A DNA stretch of 64,000 nt. Origin: Sabethes cyaneus. Lineage: Eukaryota; Arthropoda; Insecta; Diptera; Culicidae. Shown here piece by piece: positions 54,795-64,000 of this stretch. The position numbers were made by a program, and so were the translations under genes. Each line of letters opens with the position of its first letter. Position 1 is the stretch's first letter. The notes under the pieces were generated by a model that saw only the letters and a list, made by a program, of their open reading frames with translations, had not been told where the DNA came from and made no database searches. The stretch spans positions 17,682,268 through 17,746,267 of the forward strand of contig NC_071355.1 of the NCBI RefSeq assembly GCF_943734655.1. Reading direction: 5' to 3'.

Positions 54795-56425
54795 CGACGG
54801 TCCGTTATCGATCCTGCGCCGAATGAATTATGGTCCTCCAGTACTCATTCCTGGGCTACCTTTCTTCAAACACCTCGAACACCAGCTGAACGTGCATCAT
54901 CCTCGATAGCGCACATCTATCAGTGCGATGTATACTCCGAAGTCTACGGCCTCTTCTTGATTCTCTGCTTGAAATAATTTTGGCTACTCTTTCGTCGGGC
55001 ATTCTAGACACGTGACCAGCCCAGCGCAGGCTGCCACACTGTACTATCTTCATTATAACAGCAAATTTGCATTCTTAATATAGCTCGTGGTTCATGCGTC
55101 TGCGCTACACTCAATTTTCGATTTTGCCAAATTTTACGCTAAAACCCCAAGCATTCGTCGATCAGCTTCTATTAGCGTCCATGATTCATGTCTGTAAAGG
55201 GATTAGTGTTCTCTAGAGCGTCAATTTTATGCGAATTTGCAAGCTACGGGACTTCAGCTACAAAATGTAATGCCGGCGTAAAGGCTAATTCGCAGCTGCA
55301 ATTAGTCGTTTTATTTTGCGACTTACATCGTTGTCACATGTCACGAGCATACCAAAATATATTCAGTTCCTCTTCGACACCAACACCATTTGGATTTCCA
55401 CGCCATGTACTTCGTTTTGGCGGTGTTAATGGTAAGTCCCAATTTCTCAATAAATGACTTAAAGGCTTCTTTCGCTGCTTTACTTTTGATTTCGGTGATA
55501 TCGACGTCATTCGGAAAATCAAAAAGCACGTGAGGTCTCATCTGCTATTCTGACTCATAATTTTTTCTCATCCAGCGTTACACGAATCAACGTAACTAGT
55601 TCTGTGGGAAAACCATGTCCTAGCGTTAACTGTCACAGCTCATTTCGTTTGACTGAATCGAATGCCGCCTTGAAATCCATAAAAATATGATGAGTCTCCA
55701 AATTGTACTCCCGGAACTCGTCAGTTACTAGACGCAGGGTAAATATCTGATCAATCGTGAAGCGACCCTCATGGAAACCAGCTTGATACTCGCTGACGAA
55801 GAATTCAGCTAACGGACTCAGTCTAAAACACAGGATAGGGAGAGCACCTTATAGGTAAAATTGAGCAACGTAATGCCTCGATAGTTTTTACTCTCAAGTC
55901 GATGTCCGTTATTAAAATTATGGGAAATGAGGCCAATCAACCACTCCTGCGATATTTATTTTCCTCCCATATTCTGTTCTTGACAATGAGGTGGTGAATT
56001 GTTTCGTACAACTGCTTACTTCCTGTTTTTAGAAGTTCAGCCAGGATACCATCCTTTACAGCAACCTTACCGTTTTTCAGCTCACTGATTGCTCTTTTGA
56101 CCTCCTCCTGTGTTGGTGGCTCCACAGTTCGGCCGTCGCTCAAAATTCTTATCCTGTACCTACTGATCTTCGTGTTTACTTCTCTATTCAACAGCGTCTG
56201 GAAATACTCTTCCACCTGGCTGCTACCGTCGTTTTGTCAGTAAGCAGATTGCCAGCACTATCATTGCACATCACAGGCATGGCAAAATTCTTGCACCTGA
56301 CCGTTTTGTAGAAATTCCGTGTGTCATTGCTGACGAACCTCTCATCTGTACTGGCGAGCACGTGCTCTTCGTATTGGCGTTTTTAGACGGTGGGTTCTTT
56401 TTTCTGCAGCTCTACCAGGACGAAC
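54795..56425 (-). mobile_element. LINE D, decayed RTE-like element
   Basis: Minus-strand relic of the LINE A family. It includes a linker/RT start (PPTQEEVKRAISELKNGKVA at 56140), HHIFMDFKAAFDSVKRNEM near 55690, and DLPLTPPKRSTW-type junk frames near 55450. The C-terminal piece near 54990-55050 reads CGSLRWAGHVSRMPDERVAK. Many stops and deletions. Confidence 0.7.
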
Positions 56426-57030
56426 CAAAAAGATTCGCGCAGAGTCTCGGGTATTCCTCACATTGGAATCGTGTAAAGAAATTCTACAGATAATTCGCAC
56501 AGAATACCTTGCGACAGATCCTTCAAAAAGTCCATGAATACAGAATTCAATGCACAATTATTTCATTGATTTCAAAGTTGCGTATGATACCATCGACCGT
56601 AACATCATGGCCATTCTAACCTCGCAGGGGACTTTATCAACGTGATGGTCCCTCATGTGGGCTGTTCAACATGCCGTTACAGGATGTTATGAAAGGAGCC
56701 ACACACAGGCACGATCTTCAGCAAAACTAGTTAGTTCGTCTACTTTCCTAAGGAAATTGATATTGTCGATAGAACTGCATCTGTGGTGGTGGCTGAACAA
56801 ACTAAAACTCAAAGTAGCGAAGATTGGGCTGAAGAAAAATGCGTCCAAACTAAAGTACCGTGAACCGCTAATATGACGCACACGATAAAAGCTGGTAACT
56901 CGGTCCTAATAACGACTGAGTTTGTTTAGAAATACTCACAGGAAGAGATACACGGAAACTAAAGCCAACGATTTGGCATCAGTGTACAAAAACTGACAGC
57001 ACTTACTACGGAGCAATATGCTGTAGCAGT
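56426..57030 (+). mobile_element. LINE E fragment
   Basis: Weak RT pieces on the plus strand: QIIRTEYLATDPSKS near 56485, YFIDFKVAYDTIDRN near 56565 (motif A) and LKVAKIGLKKNASKLKY near 56810 (post-FADD region). Highly degenerate; no intact domain. Confidence 0.5.
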
Positions 57031-57582
57031 GTGACTTGATTGTTTTCAACATGATCCGTTTCAGTTTTATTTACATCAATTGTGCACAATAGAGCGATAT
57101 ATCTTTCAACTTAATCACTGTAAAATGCATTGCAAAGCTGTGTCCGAGTATAATATTCAAGGTGCGTGCCAATAGCTTAAGTAGATTTCATAACTATTTC
57201 AATACTTGTTAATCAAATATTTAAGCAAACAGTATGCGTGTTCGATTGGCTCCCTTTTGACAATTCTCGCTGCTCGATTGGCTCCCAAGATGGCTGCTTC
57301 CGCGTATCTCTCACCTCTGAGTATTTCTAAGTTTGTTTTGTTTCGAGCATCGGGCCGCTATGCTGCCCATTCTCCCGATACTCGACACTCGACAGCGCCT
57401 GAGTCGAGTCGACTTGCACGACATGACTTACAAAATAGAGCCCATATTCATTCGATTTACTGTCCTTGTAACGCTGATGTCTTTTGAGTAGATGTTGTTT
57501 TTTGTGTTAATTTACTATCATGAGAATATTGCAAACTGGGGCCCCTAATCTCAAAAGCCCAGTGGGCCCTTTGGCTCCCAGT
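57031..57582. other. unassigned interval
   Basis: No supported feature. A 93-codon frame at 57206-57487 has no domain and an unlikely composition. Confidence 0.35.
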
Positions 57583-57805
57583 CGGCCCCTGTTTAGCAGA
57601 GAACCTGACAGAGGCCGACGACTTCGTGGCAGACCCCGTACCCGTTGAATGAGCGCTGTTGATGAGGATGCTAGAACTGCGGATGTTAGGGGCGACTGGA
57701 GTGTGGCAGCCCAAGACCGAGTAATGTAGAGACGGCTCCTAAATTAGGCATGGATTCGATAAGCAAATTGTCGCCGAAAAAGTAAAAGTAAGTAAGCAAC
57801 GGGAC
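57583..57805 (+). mobile_element. 5'-truncated LINE 3' end
   Basis: Reads LFSREPDRGRRLRGRPRTR then, with a frame change, VDEDARTADVRGDWSVAAQDRVMWRRLL, the last residues of RTE-like ORFs (compare the minus-strand end at 29.0 kb). It ends in AAAGTAAAAGTAAGTAAG, a short tandem tail typical of this group. Confidence 0.65.
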
Positions 57806-58680
57806 GGCGGGGGAGCGGACAATGTATTTTCCCGACTCTGATAATCCCGATTCGAAGTTGTCGTAGCCATCGAAAGTCAACGAACGCAGGGAAAGTTGTG
57901 GGTAATGATCTGACAATTAATGATGATACAATTATCATGTAGTATTGACCTTGAATTTTACATTCTGCTCGAAAAAAAAGTTCCTAGTGTGACGAAATTC
58001 ATTCATTCAAAACCGAAAAAAATAGTTAAACAGTGTTTGGGACAATCTAACGATTTTTTAGACAAATTAAAACGTTACTTTACATTATTTGGGATGAAGA
58101 CGAGACAGGGAAAGTTCTAAAAATAAAGCAGATTAGTACCTCTAATTTGTCGACCACTGCCAATCACGGCGCGGCTATAATATAGATCAGTTGAAACAAG
58201 ATCCGTTCAATTGGCCGAATCAAGACCGAGCCTCTGGCTGGCTGGAGCTGGTAAAATTTTCACCATTTCTTCTGGCAATCATCCAATCATCGCCGATCAT
58301 CCCGGCTTCGTCTCTCTTTTCCTCTAGAGCTGTATCATGTATGTACGGGTACGCACATATGTAGGCAAACACTATGTTGCAAGAGGAACTGGGTCAACCA
58401 CGTGCCAGCATACCCTACTGGAAGTCCGTTGTCGTCGTCGTCGTCGTCATCATTGCCGCGCTGTGTGTCAAGTGCGCGGATAATCCGCACGGCCGGGCGA
58501 AGCGGCGGCGCGCCGTCAATTCTGAAGCGTGTTTGAAGCGAAGATTTGCACCCAGCTAATCCATCACCGTAGCAGGCGTGTATATTCATACCGCAGAACT
58601 GAATTGAACCGTTGCTACGGGTAGCAACGTCAACGGTAGGATCTAGAAACGGCAGGGTAAAAAAACTTTAAATTGAATGT
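57806..58680. other. intergenic interval
   Basis: A short GTC trinucleotide run lies at about 58428-58449. Frames here show no conserved domain. Confidence 0.3.
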
Positions 58681-58948
58681 AATTTGCTGGTAATTCAGTT
58701 TAAACTAATCTCGGTTTTGCGGGAGAGCATCCAGTCGGAGCTGTGTAAGAGTGAGGTTTTTTTTTATTTTGGATTAACGACCATGATCGTGATCATCGCG
58801 CTTTCGAGCTGGAGACAGTTTTTGGTTGGTGGTGGTTCGGATCGGACGTGTAGTACAAGTTCGAGGTTAAAGTCGGTTTCGTCCTTTCCGAGGGGACCTG
58901 TATCCGGTGTGTGCACATAAGAAGAGCGTTTTTTAGGAAAAAGGAAAA
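58681..58948 (+). promoter_or_regulatory. probable 5' UTR of the SLC5 gene
   Basis: Inferred from position only. No splice acceptor or core promoter could be placed with confidence. Confidence 0.25.
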
Positions 58949-59151
58949 ATGGGTGAATTAGAGGATATTGTTGAGCACATGAGGAGGTTTTCCTGGCCGG
59001 ATTACCTGGTGTTTGTGACCATGCTGTTTCTGTGCATCTTGATTGGAATTTACTTTGGATTTATGCAACGGAAACCGAGCACGGAAGTGGAGTATCTAAT
59101 GGGAGGCCGAACCATGCTGGTGTTTCCCATTGCGCTGTCGCTAATCGCTAG
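58949..59151 (+). CDS. first coding exon of an SLC5-type sodium/solute symporter
   Basis: From the ATG at 58949 (AAAAATGGG) the exon encodes 67 residues plus two bases and ends at a consensus donor (AG|GTAGGT at 59152). Wording is that of the N-terminus of insect sodium-coupled (multivitamin/iodide-type) SLC5 transporters: FSWPDYLVFVTMLFLCILIG forms transmembrane helix 1, then IYFGF, EVEYLMGGRTM (the short reentrant approach) and FPIALSLIAR entering helix 2. These symporters move substrates into cells with Na+ at the plasma membrane. No further exon was found up to 64000, so intron 1 exceeds 4.8 kb. The exact subfamily cannot be told from one exon. Confidence 0.8.
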
Positions 59152-60025
59152 GTAGGTTTAGCTTAGTGCAGAACCGACGAAATCAAACAGTGAAAAAGTG
59201 AAGTCCTTACCTAATATTTTTAGGCTAACTAAGCTGAAACTGCAGAGGGAAATAGTAGAATTGGATACCTTGAATTGAATTTTAAAAAACTGCTCGAAAC
59301 ACAAGCTTAAATGAACATTTTAAGTTAGTCTTGATCAAACTTTAGTAACTTGATTTGCAAAGAATTCAGTGGAAAGAAAATTCAAATGCATCTTCAATAG
59401 AATGTCGGTACGAAAAGTGGTTACGTTTTGCACGCTAATAACTCAGCCATTTTTCAATAGATTTTATAGATATTTTTCTAAGCATTGATTGATACAGCAA
59501 ATATAATAGAAATTTGTCAACGCACTCTTGAAATAGACATAAATATCAATCACTGTCAAGAAATAACGAATCAACCAATCACATATAAGCATGATTTTGC
59601 TTCCCAGGCCGGCGACGGCGAGTGTATGTACTTGGCAACAGGATAGCCACTCAAAATGATTTTTTTTATTTCCCGGTTTTTACGATAATATTTGTTTGAT
59701 TTTCTCGGCTTTCCGCTCTCGCCGATAACGATGCCAGACAATAACCATGCATTAACTTGACCAAACTCGTGATTTTAGTCATGACCTTGAAATGCCAAAC
59801 AAACAAAACGGACAAAAGAAGTCTGCACAACCCCCCTTATTAACCATAGCGACATGGGTTGGTCTATTTTTAGACACAAATTGTGCCTCTTCCTCCACCT
59901 ACTGTAGAAACCACCGACCGAGAAGTTTTAATCTAACGTGTTTTTACTTTCAGGACGACGACACTATGCAGGCCCTTACGACTTGCAAGGTACTGCGTGT
60001 GACGGCGTATTATTATTCGATTATT
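59152..60025. other. start of SLC5 intron 1, with one copy of a dispersed repeat
   Basis: Positions 59395-59650 (ACGAAAAGTGGTTACG, AACTCAGCCATTTTTCAATA, CAACCAATCACAT, CCCAGGCC) match the inverse complement of about 62190-62440. The remainder has no gene. Confidence 0.5.
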
Positions 60026-60026
60026 A

Positions 60027-60408
60027 TTATTGTGACTCACCCTCTGGAATAAGAGTCGCAAAATAATCTACTTGCCCGATAAATCCCTCAAGCTCCTCCA
60101 CTTGTCCTGAATAGTCAGGGATAAATTGGTGGGCTAGTGATAACGGAAAAGCCATGGTTTCTGATTTGGTATTTTCCAATTTTAAATCTACAAATTGAAT
60201 CTTCAAATTTTTTGCTGATTTCCACAAACCGCTTTCTTAATTGATTTAAATGATTTTCAGAATCTGAGCTCTCTTCGTCACTATTGCTTAAATTCTCGAC
60301 AATTATAGTAGACGATAAAATAGGCTCACTAACTGATGAACCTTCTACTGGTGAAGAAATTGAAGTGATGACTTCCCGATTTCGTAATCGAATTATTCGG
60401 TCAGTCAT
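60027..60408 (-). pseudogene. Ty3/gypsy-like gag fragment, copy 1
   Basis: The minus-strand frame starts MTDRIIRLRNREVITSISS and runs to residue 97. With a frame shift near 60200 the neighbouring frame continues MAFPLSLAHQFIPDYSG then VEELEGFIGQVDYFATLIPEG, which looks like the N-terminus of a gypsy-type capsid. It breaks off at an AT-rich trinucleotide run (60003-60034). Function is inferred only from this weak resemblance. Confidence 0.45.
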
Positions 60409-60486
60409 TTAATTTAATAAGAGACAAAAAAAAGATAATTAGCAGAAATAAAATAACTTTCAATTTGGCGGAAATTTCAGATTCCT

Positions 60487-60882
60487 AACGTAAACTTAAT
60501 CCTGTTCTTCCTCCTCGTCGCTCCGGAAGCCCTCGTCGTCTGATCAATTCCCTACTTGTTCTGGCCAATCTAGGTTGTCGAGTTCTGCCTCTAAAAGTTC
60601 TTGTTGTTCATTAACCTCGCGAGTCCACGTGTTAATCTCAATTTCCGCAACCGAATTTTGAAAGGCGAAACTTAAATTAATTATAATTTCCTCACAAACA
60701 ATAGCCTGGCATGCTATCACGCCACAATCGTATACAGATTTTGCTAATCGCTGTTTCGCTCTAGATTCTAACTTTCCAATAACTTGTTGGTCGCTATTGA
60801 ATTTTAACCACTTTTGATATTCGTTTTCTAAGAATTCAATGCGCTCGTGTGCTACTTCTTTCTCGCAATCAACTGCTTCCAT
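60487..60882 (-). pseudogene. unrecognised 133-aa acidic-tail ORF, copy 1 (nonsense codon)
   Basis: Starts MEAVDCEKEVAHERIEFLEN. It is predicted largely helical, with a Glu/Asp-rich tail (SDEEEEQD). Relative to copy 2 it has TGA in place of a Trp codon after EQVGN and lacks four acidic codons after it. I do not recognise the family. It lies directly upstream of the gag-like frame in the same orientation. Confidence 0.6.
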
Positions 60883-60959
60883 CTTTCTTATGGCGTTTGT
60901 ACCCTTTTAATTTATAGTTTTTCTCCGCGCGCAATATAGTAACCACAAAAGAAATAATG

Positions 60960-61335
60960 AACCTATGTTTTACCAGAATTCTCGCTTCGTGATTGGTTGG
61001 AAAATTCTTTACGATGATCTAAACCTATACCAATTTGATACCTGTGCTTGAGAAGTAAGCCAAAACAAGTGACCAAGTTTCCTTATTTCAACAAGATTTA
61101 ACACCGCGGTTCAACCTAGACCATTTTGATGTCCTTGCTTGGGAAGTACGCCAGAGAGAGTAAAAAAAACCCTCGTGCCAACAGATTTCTTACAAACGCG
61201 ATTAAACCTAGTCCAATTTGATGTCTGTGTTAGGGTAGTGTGCCAGAAAAAATGACACAAGTTCGTTGTCCCAATAGATCGCAAATTCTTTACTGCGAGA
61301 CGACTAAACCTCGGCGAACTTGATATCTGTGTTGG
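60960..61335. repeat. degenerate tandem repeat, four units of about 92-105 bp
   Basis: Units share TAAACCTANNCCAATTTGAT, then CTGTG(C/T)TNGGGAAGTNNGCCA, starting near 61020, 61112, 61205 and 61308. The repeats lie just upstream of the 133-aa ORF copy 1 (minus strand), possibly its leader region. Confidence 0.6.
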
Positions 61336-61850
61336 AAAAATGTGCTACAGCTGTAGTGTTCGGTTATAATACGGCTCTGTATGAATACGCATGCTTGCCG
61401 TTTCGTTAGAAGTGTAGTGGAAAGATGTGTTGTTGATAAAATAGGATTGAATTGGTAAAATCCCTTCAACGTGGCAAACCATGGATAATAAAAACAATCT
61501 TTAATTTCAGTAAGGTAGTAGGAAAGCAATAGTTTGTGTTCTTTATTTTGTTAAATTGTTTTCAAATGCACAATCTTTTGAGAATTGAACGTATGCAATG
61601 TTACTACTTTGATAAATGTTACATACAACGCATGTAGCATGTATATATGTTGCATATAGCATGTATACATGAAGAATCGAATGATTACAAGCATGAATAC
61701 ATGCTATTATCACTACAAAGAGACTTACGTAGTCCTGCGTCACCTATATATGCGGTCGTGTCTTGTACACAACCCCTCTGATTTTTACTTCGATATAACG
61801 TAACGAGAATATAATATAATCGGTTGAAGAGAAGAGGTAGATGCGTTCTT
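61336..61850. repeat. interval with one copy of a dispersed repeat
   Basis: Positions 61725-61790 are the inverse counterpart of 6945-7015. Between 61600 and 61700 there are irregular ATGTTACATA/GCATGTATA direct repeats. No gene. Confidence 0.45.
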
Positions 61851-61854
61851 TTTT

Positions 61855-62100
61855 TCAACGGTTTACTTTCAGGACATCAACTTTGATTAAAGTTAATGTT
61901 CAAATGATTAGATCGATCGAAGAGTAGGCATAATTGGAAGGATAATTTTACACTCTTACAAACTTGTTTACTTTCAGGACATCGAATTCGTCTAGGTTCT
62001 ATGTTTAAATAATATCATCGATCAAAGAGTGTGGGTAGTTTCGAATTTTTACAAAAGTTGTTTACCTTCAGGACTTCAATTTTGTCCAGCTTAGCTGGTA
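61855..62100. repeat. three tandem units of about 100 bp
   Basis: The word GTTTACTTTCAGGACATC (or ACCTTCAGGACTTC) recurs near 61861, 61968 and 62060, each followed by similar AT-rich sequence with ATCGATCAAAGAGT-type words. Confidence 0.65.
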
Positions 62101-62139
62101 ATGAATAATTCTTGTCCTATTGGAAGGCAAGAGTTCGGT

Positions 62140-62445
62140 TACATTTTTTCTAGAATCTAGAAAAATAAACGAAGCCGCAGGTGCATAAAATTGTCGTACC
62201 GGGCCTGGGACGCAAAAGAGTGCTTCTATGTGATTGGCTGATTTCGACAATACCTACTATTTATGCTTTTTTTTAATAGTAATTTGACAAATTATTTTTA
62301 TTATTGCTTTATTTATCAATTTTTAGAAAAATTACTGATCGATTGATGCAAATATCTCGAAAATCCATTGAAAAATGGCTGAGTTATAAGCGCGCAAACC
62401 ATAACCACTTTTCGTTACATGCACATTTCTCGAATTTCTAAAGTG
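62140..62445 (-). repeat. dispersed repeat, inverse of 59395-59650
   Basis: Contains TTGAAAAATGGCTGAGTTAT, CCACTTTTCGTTAC and GGGCCTGGGA in inverse order to the copy at 59.4 kb. Unclassified. Confidence 0.55.
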
Positions 62446-62800
62446 CACCCCAATATAGAATAGAAAACAAAAACGTAGTTCTACGGTAATAAAAAGACCT
62501 TTCACTAGCTTTTCTTGGCGGCCATTTTTCAATTTGCTGTATGCAAAATAACTTTGGGGCATAACGCTAGCAGATCATATGAATAATGTGTTGCTTTTTT
62601 CACGTTTTGCACTAAATTAATACTTCGTAATATGTTAAATTTACGACTTACGACTTTCATACTCGTCGCCAGTGTTACGTCTTGGATTTCGGATATCTCT
62701 TTCAATATATAATGCGCTATCGTTCGTTCAATCGATCACACGTTTATTCTCGTTTTACACTGTTAATCTCATTCAATGTACTGTGTATAAAAGGTACGAT
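62446..62800. other. unassigned interval
   Basis: No supported gene or repeat; AT-rich. Confidence 0.3.
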
Positions 62801-62804
62801 ACCA

Positions 62805-62899
62805 CAAGGCTCACTAACTGATGAACCTTCTACTGGTGAAGAAATTGAAGTGATGACTTCCCGATTTCGTAATCGAATTATTCGGTCAGTCATTTAATT
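62805..62899 (-). pseudogene. gag-like ORF start, copy 2 (truncated)
   Basis: Repeats the first 29 or so codons of the frame at 60408 (MTDRIIRLRNREVITSISS to SSVSEP), then diverges abruptly near 62808, marking a truncation or insertion border. Confidence 0.6.
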
Positions 62900-62990
62900 T
62901 ACTAAGAGACAAAAAAATGATTGGCAGAAATAATTAGCAGAACTAAAATAACTTTAAATTTGGCGGAAATTTCAGATAATTAACAAAAAC

Positions 62991-63392
62991 TTAATCCTGT
63001 TCTTCCTCCTCGTCGCTCCGGAAGCCCTCGTCACTATCTTCCTCGTCGTCTGACCAATTCCCTACTTGTTCTGGCCAATCTAGGTTGTCGAGTTCTGCCT
63101 CTAAAAGTTCTTGTTGTTCATTAACCTCGCGAGTCCACGTGTTAATCTCAATTTCCGCAACCAAATTTTGAAAGGCGAAATTTAAATTAATTCTAATTTC
63201 CTCGCAACCAATAGCTTGGCATGCTATCACGCCACAATCATATACAGATTTTGCCAATCGTTGTTTCGCTCTCGATTCTAACTTTCCAATAACTTGTTGG
63301 TCGCTATTGAATTTTAACCACTTTTGATACTCGTTTTCTAAGTATTCAATGCACTCGTGTGCTACTTCTTTCTCGCAATCAACTGATTCCAT
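62991..63392 (-). CDS. unrecognised 133-aa acidic-tail ORF, copy 2 (intact)
   Basis: An uninterrupted frame from MESVDCEKEVAHECIEYLEN to SDEEEEQD. It is rich in Glu, Gln and Lys with a probable coiled-coil centre (YQKWLKFNSDQQVIGKLES, EVNEQQELLEAELDNL) and an acidic C-terminus (WSDDEEDSDEG). It has no Cys knuckle, signal peptide or membrane segment. It is about 90% identical by eye to copy 1 at 60882-60487 and, like it, is followed by the MTDRIIR frame about 90 bases downstream. The association suggests an accessory or N-terminal Gag-like protein of an LTR retroelement. Identity unknown. Confidence 0.55.
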   Translation of the reverse strand: MESVDCEKEVAHECIEYLENEYQKWLKFNSDQQVIGKLESRAKQRLAKSVYDCGVIACQAIGCEEIRINLNFAFQNLVAEIEINTWTREVNEQQELLEAELDNLDWPEQVGNWSDDEEDSDEGFRSDEEEEQD

Positions 63393-64000
63393 ATTTTTTA
63401 TGGCGTTTGTACCCTTTTGATACTAAAGAAACACGTAGAGTCAATTAGAAGAATTATTGCGAAACGTATAGAATTTTTGTAAATTTACTGTAGTTCAGTG
63501 GTAGAGCAATATTAAACGGAAAATTACTGGGCTTGGATTACACCACAGACAAGTCGCTTTTTTTGTCACTTCACTTGAGCTTCTTCCTGCCAGCTGTCCT
63601 ACTAAAGTTTCTTCCTTCCAACACTCTTTACGCACTTTACTGCAGAATGAGAAATTGCAGTCCTAGGCTTAGCGGATTTCCACTGCTTTTTTTCTGGTCA
63701 CTTCCAACTAGTTCCGAGTGGTGTAAATATCTCCCTCGCAATACTCAGCACTTCACAAATTATTAGCGTTTCTGCTTCCGTTTGAAATTTTTTTTTTAAA
63801 CACGAGTTTCACCTTCAACATCGGAGTGTTAACAGATTTCAACAACTGTTCTGTCCTAGTTCACTTAATCGTAATGGCTAACCACAGCGCGTCCGAGCGG
63901 TTTTGTCTTTTCCGCTAGTTTACCGCAAATGAGAGGTAGGGTTTTTTGTGACACCGAATTATGGAAAAAACACGCCTTACCCGTTGCGGGCTAAACGCCG
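63393..64000. other. unassigned interval at the window end
   Basis: Possibly leader or LTR of the element carrying ORF copy 2, but no repeat partner was found. A tRNA D-arm-like word (GTAGTTCAGTGGTAGAGCA) occurs near 63489 without a convincing B box. Confidence 0.3.

Noticed and set aside
57206..57487. 93-codon plus-strand frame
   Set aside because: No homology cues, lies in repeat-rich intergenic DNA, and has no supporting splice or polyadenylation signals.
63485..63560. Possible tRNA gene (GTAGTTCAGTGGTAGAGCA)
   Set aside because: The A-box-like stretch is good, but no B box or acceptor stem pairing follows at tRNA spacing. At most a degenerate SINE head.

Overview
The window looks like nuclear DNA of an insect, most likely a mosquito (inference: insect-type short introns, an insect Exd2 gene, and an abundance of copia, BEL/Pao, Ty3/gypsy, RTE-like and Jockey-like LINEs, tRNA-like SINEs and small TA-flanked inverted-repeat elements). 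Species cannot be fixed from the sequence alone. Roughly nine tenths is transposon-derived; only four loci look like host genes.

Host genes. (1) Minus strand 16852-14584: a four-exon gene whose spliced reading frame encodes 691 aa with three tandem copies of the EXD2-type 3'-5' exonuclease fold, each lacking catalytic acidic residues. (2) Plus strand 25781-28607: a five-exon, 773-aa orthologue of EXD2 with an intact DEDDy nuclease, an N-terminal membrane segment and the C-terminal Cys/His (HNH-like) module. The two genes lie head to head, about 8.9 kb apart, and are clearly related, sharing a phase-2 splice junction right after the exonuclease domain. (3) Minus strand 44797-43673: an intact F-box/leucine-rich-repeat-like protein whose F-box is tandemly duplicated. 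(4) Plus strand 58949-59151: the first coding exon of an SLC5-type sodium/solute symporter; the rest of the gene lies beyond the window.

Layout. 1-7000: two decayed LINEs (A and C) and SINE pieces. 7733-8397: relic of a Helentron (PIF1-like helicase followed by an endonuclease). 9537-13980: decayed copia copy A. 14584-16852: triple EXD2-like gene. 17335-19694: cluster of TA-flanked MITEs and one copy of a tandem-repeat-bearing element. 19800-24718: dead Ty3/gypsy element carrying three MITEs with related termini. 25781-28735: Exd2. 28944-41610: a LINE (minus strand) split by an intact BEL/Pao element (29355-39604), whose 5' LTR is itself split by an intact, very young copia element (29403-33952). 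41643-42429: large fold-back MITE. 43.6-44.8 kb: F-box gene. 45341-47938: tandem-repeat element ending in about 740 bp of GACG then GACA tetranucleotides. 49078-53713: a four-deep nest (pogo-like TIR element, mariner-like TIR element, Jockey-like LINE, fold-back SINE). 54.8-57.8 kb: LINE relics. 58949: SLC5 exon, followed by an intron containing two copies of an unrecognised 133-aa ORF upstream of a gag-like ORF.

The host genes do not form an obvious pathway, except that the two EXD2-related genes are a diverged duplicate pair: one keeps the enzyme, the other has multiplied the nuclease fold while losing its active sites.
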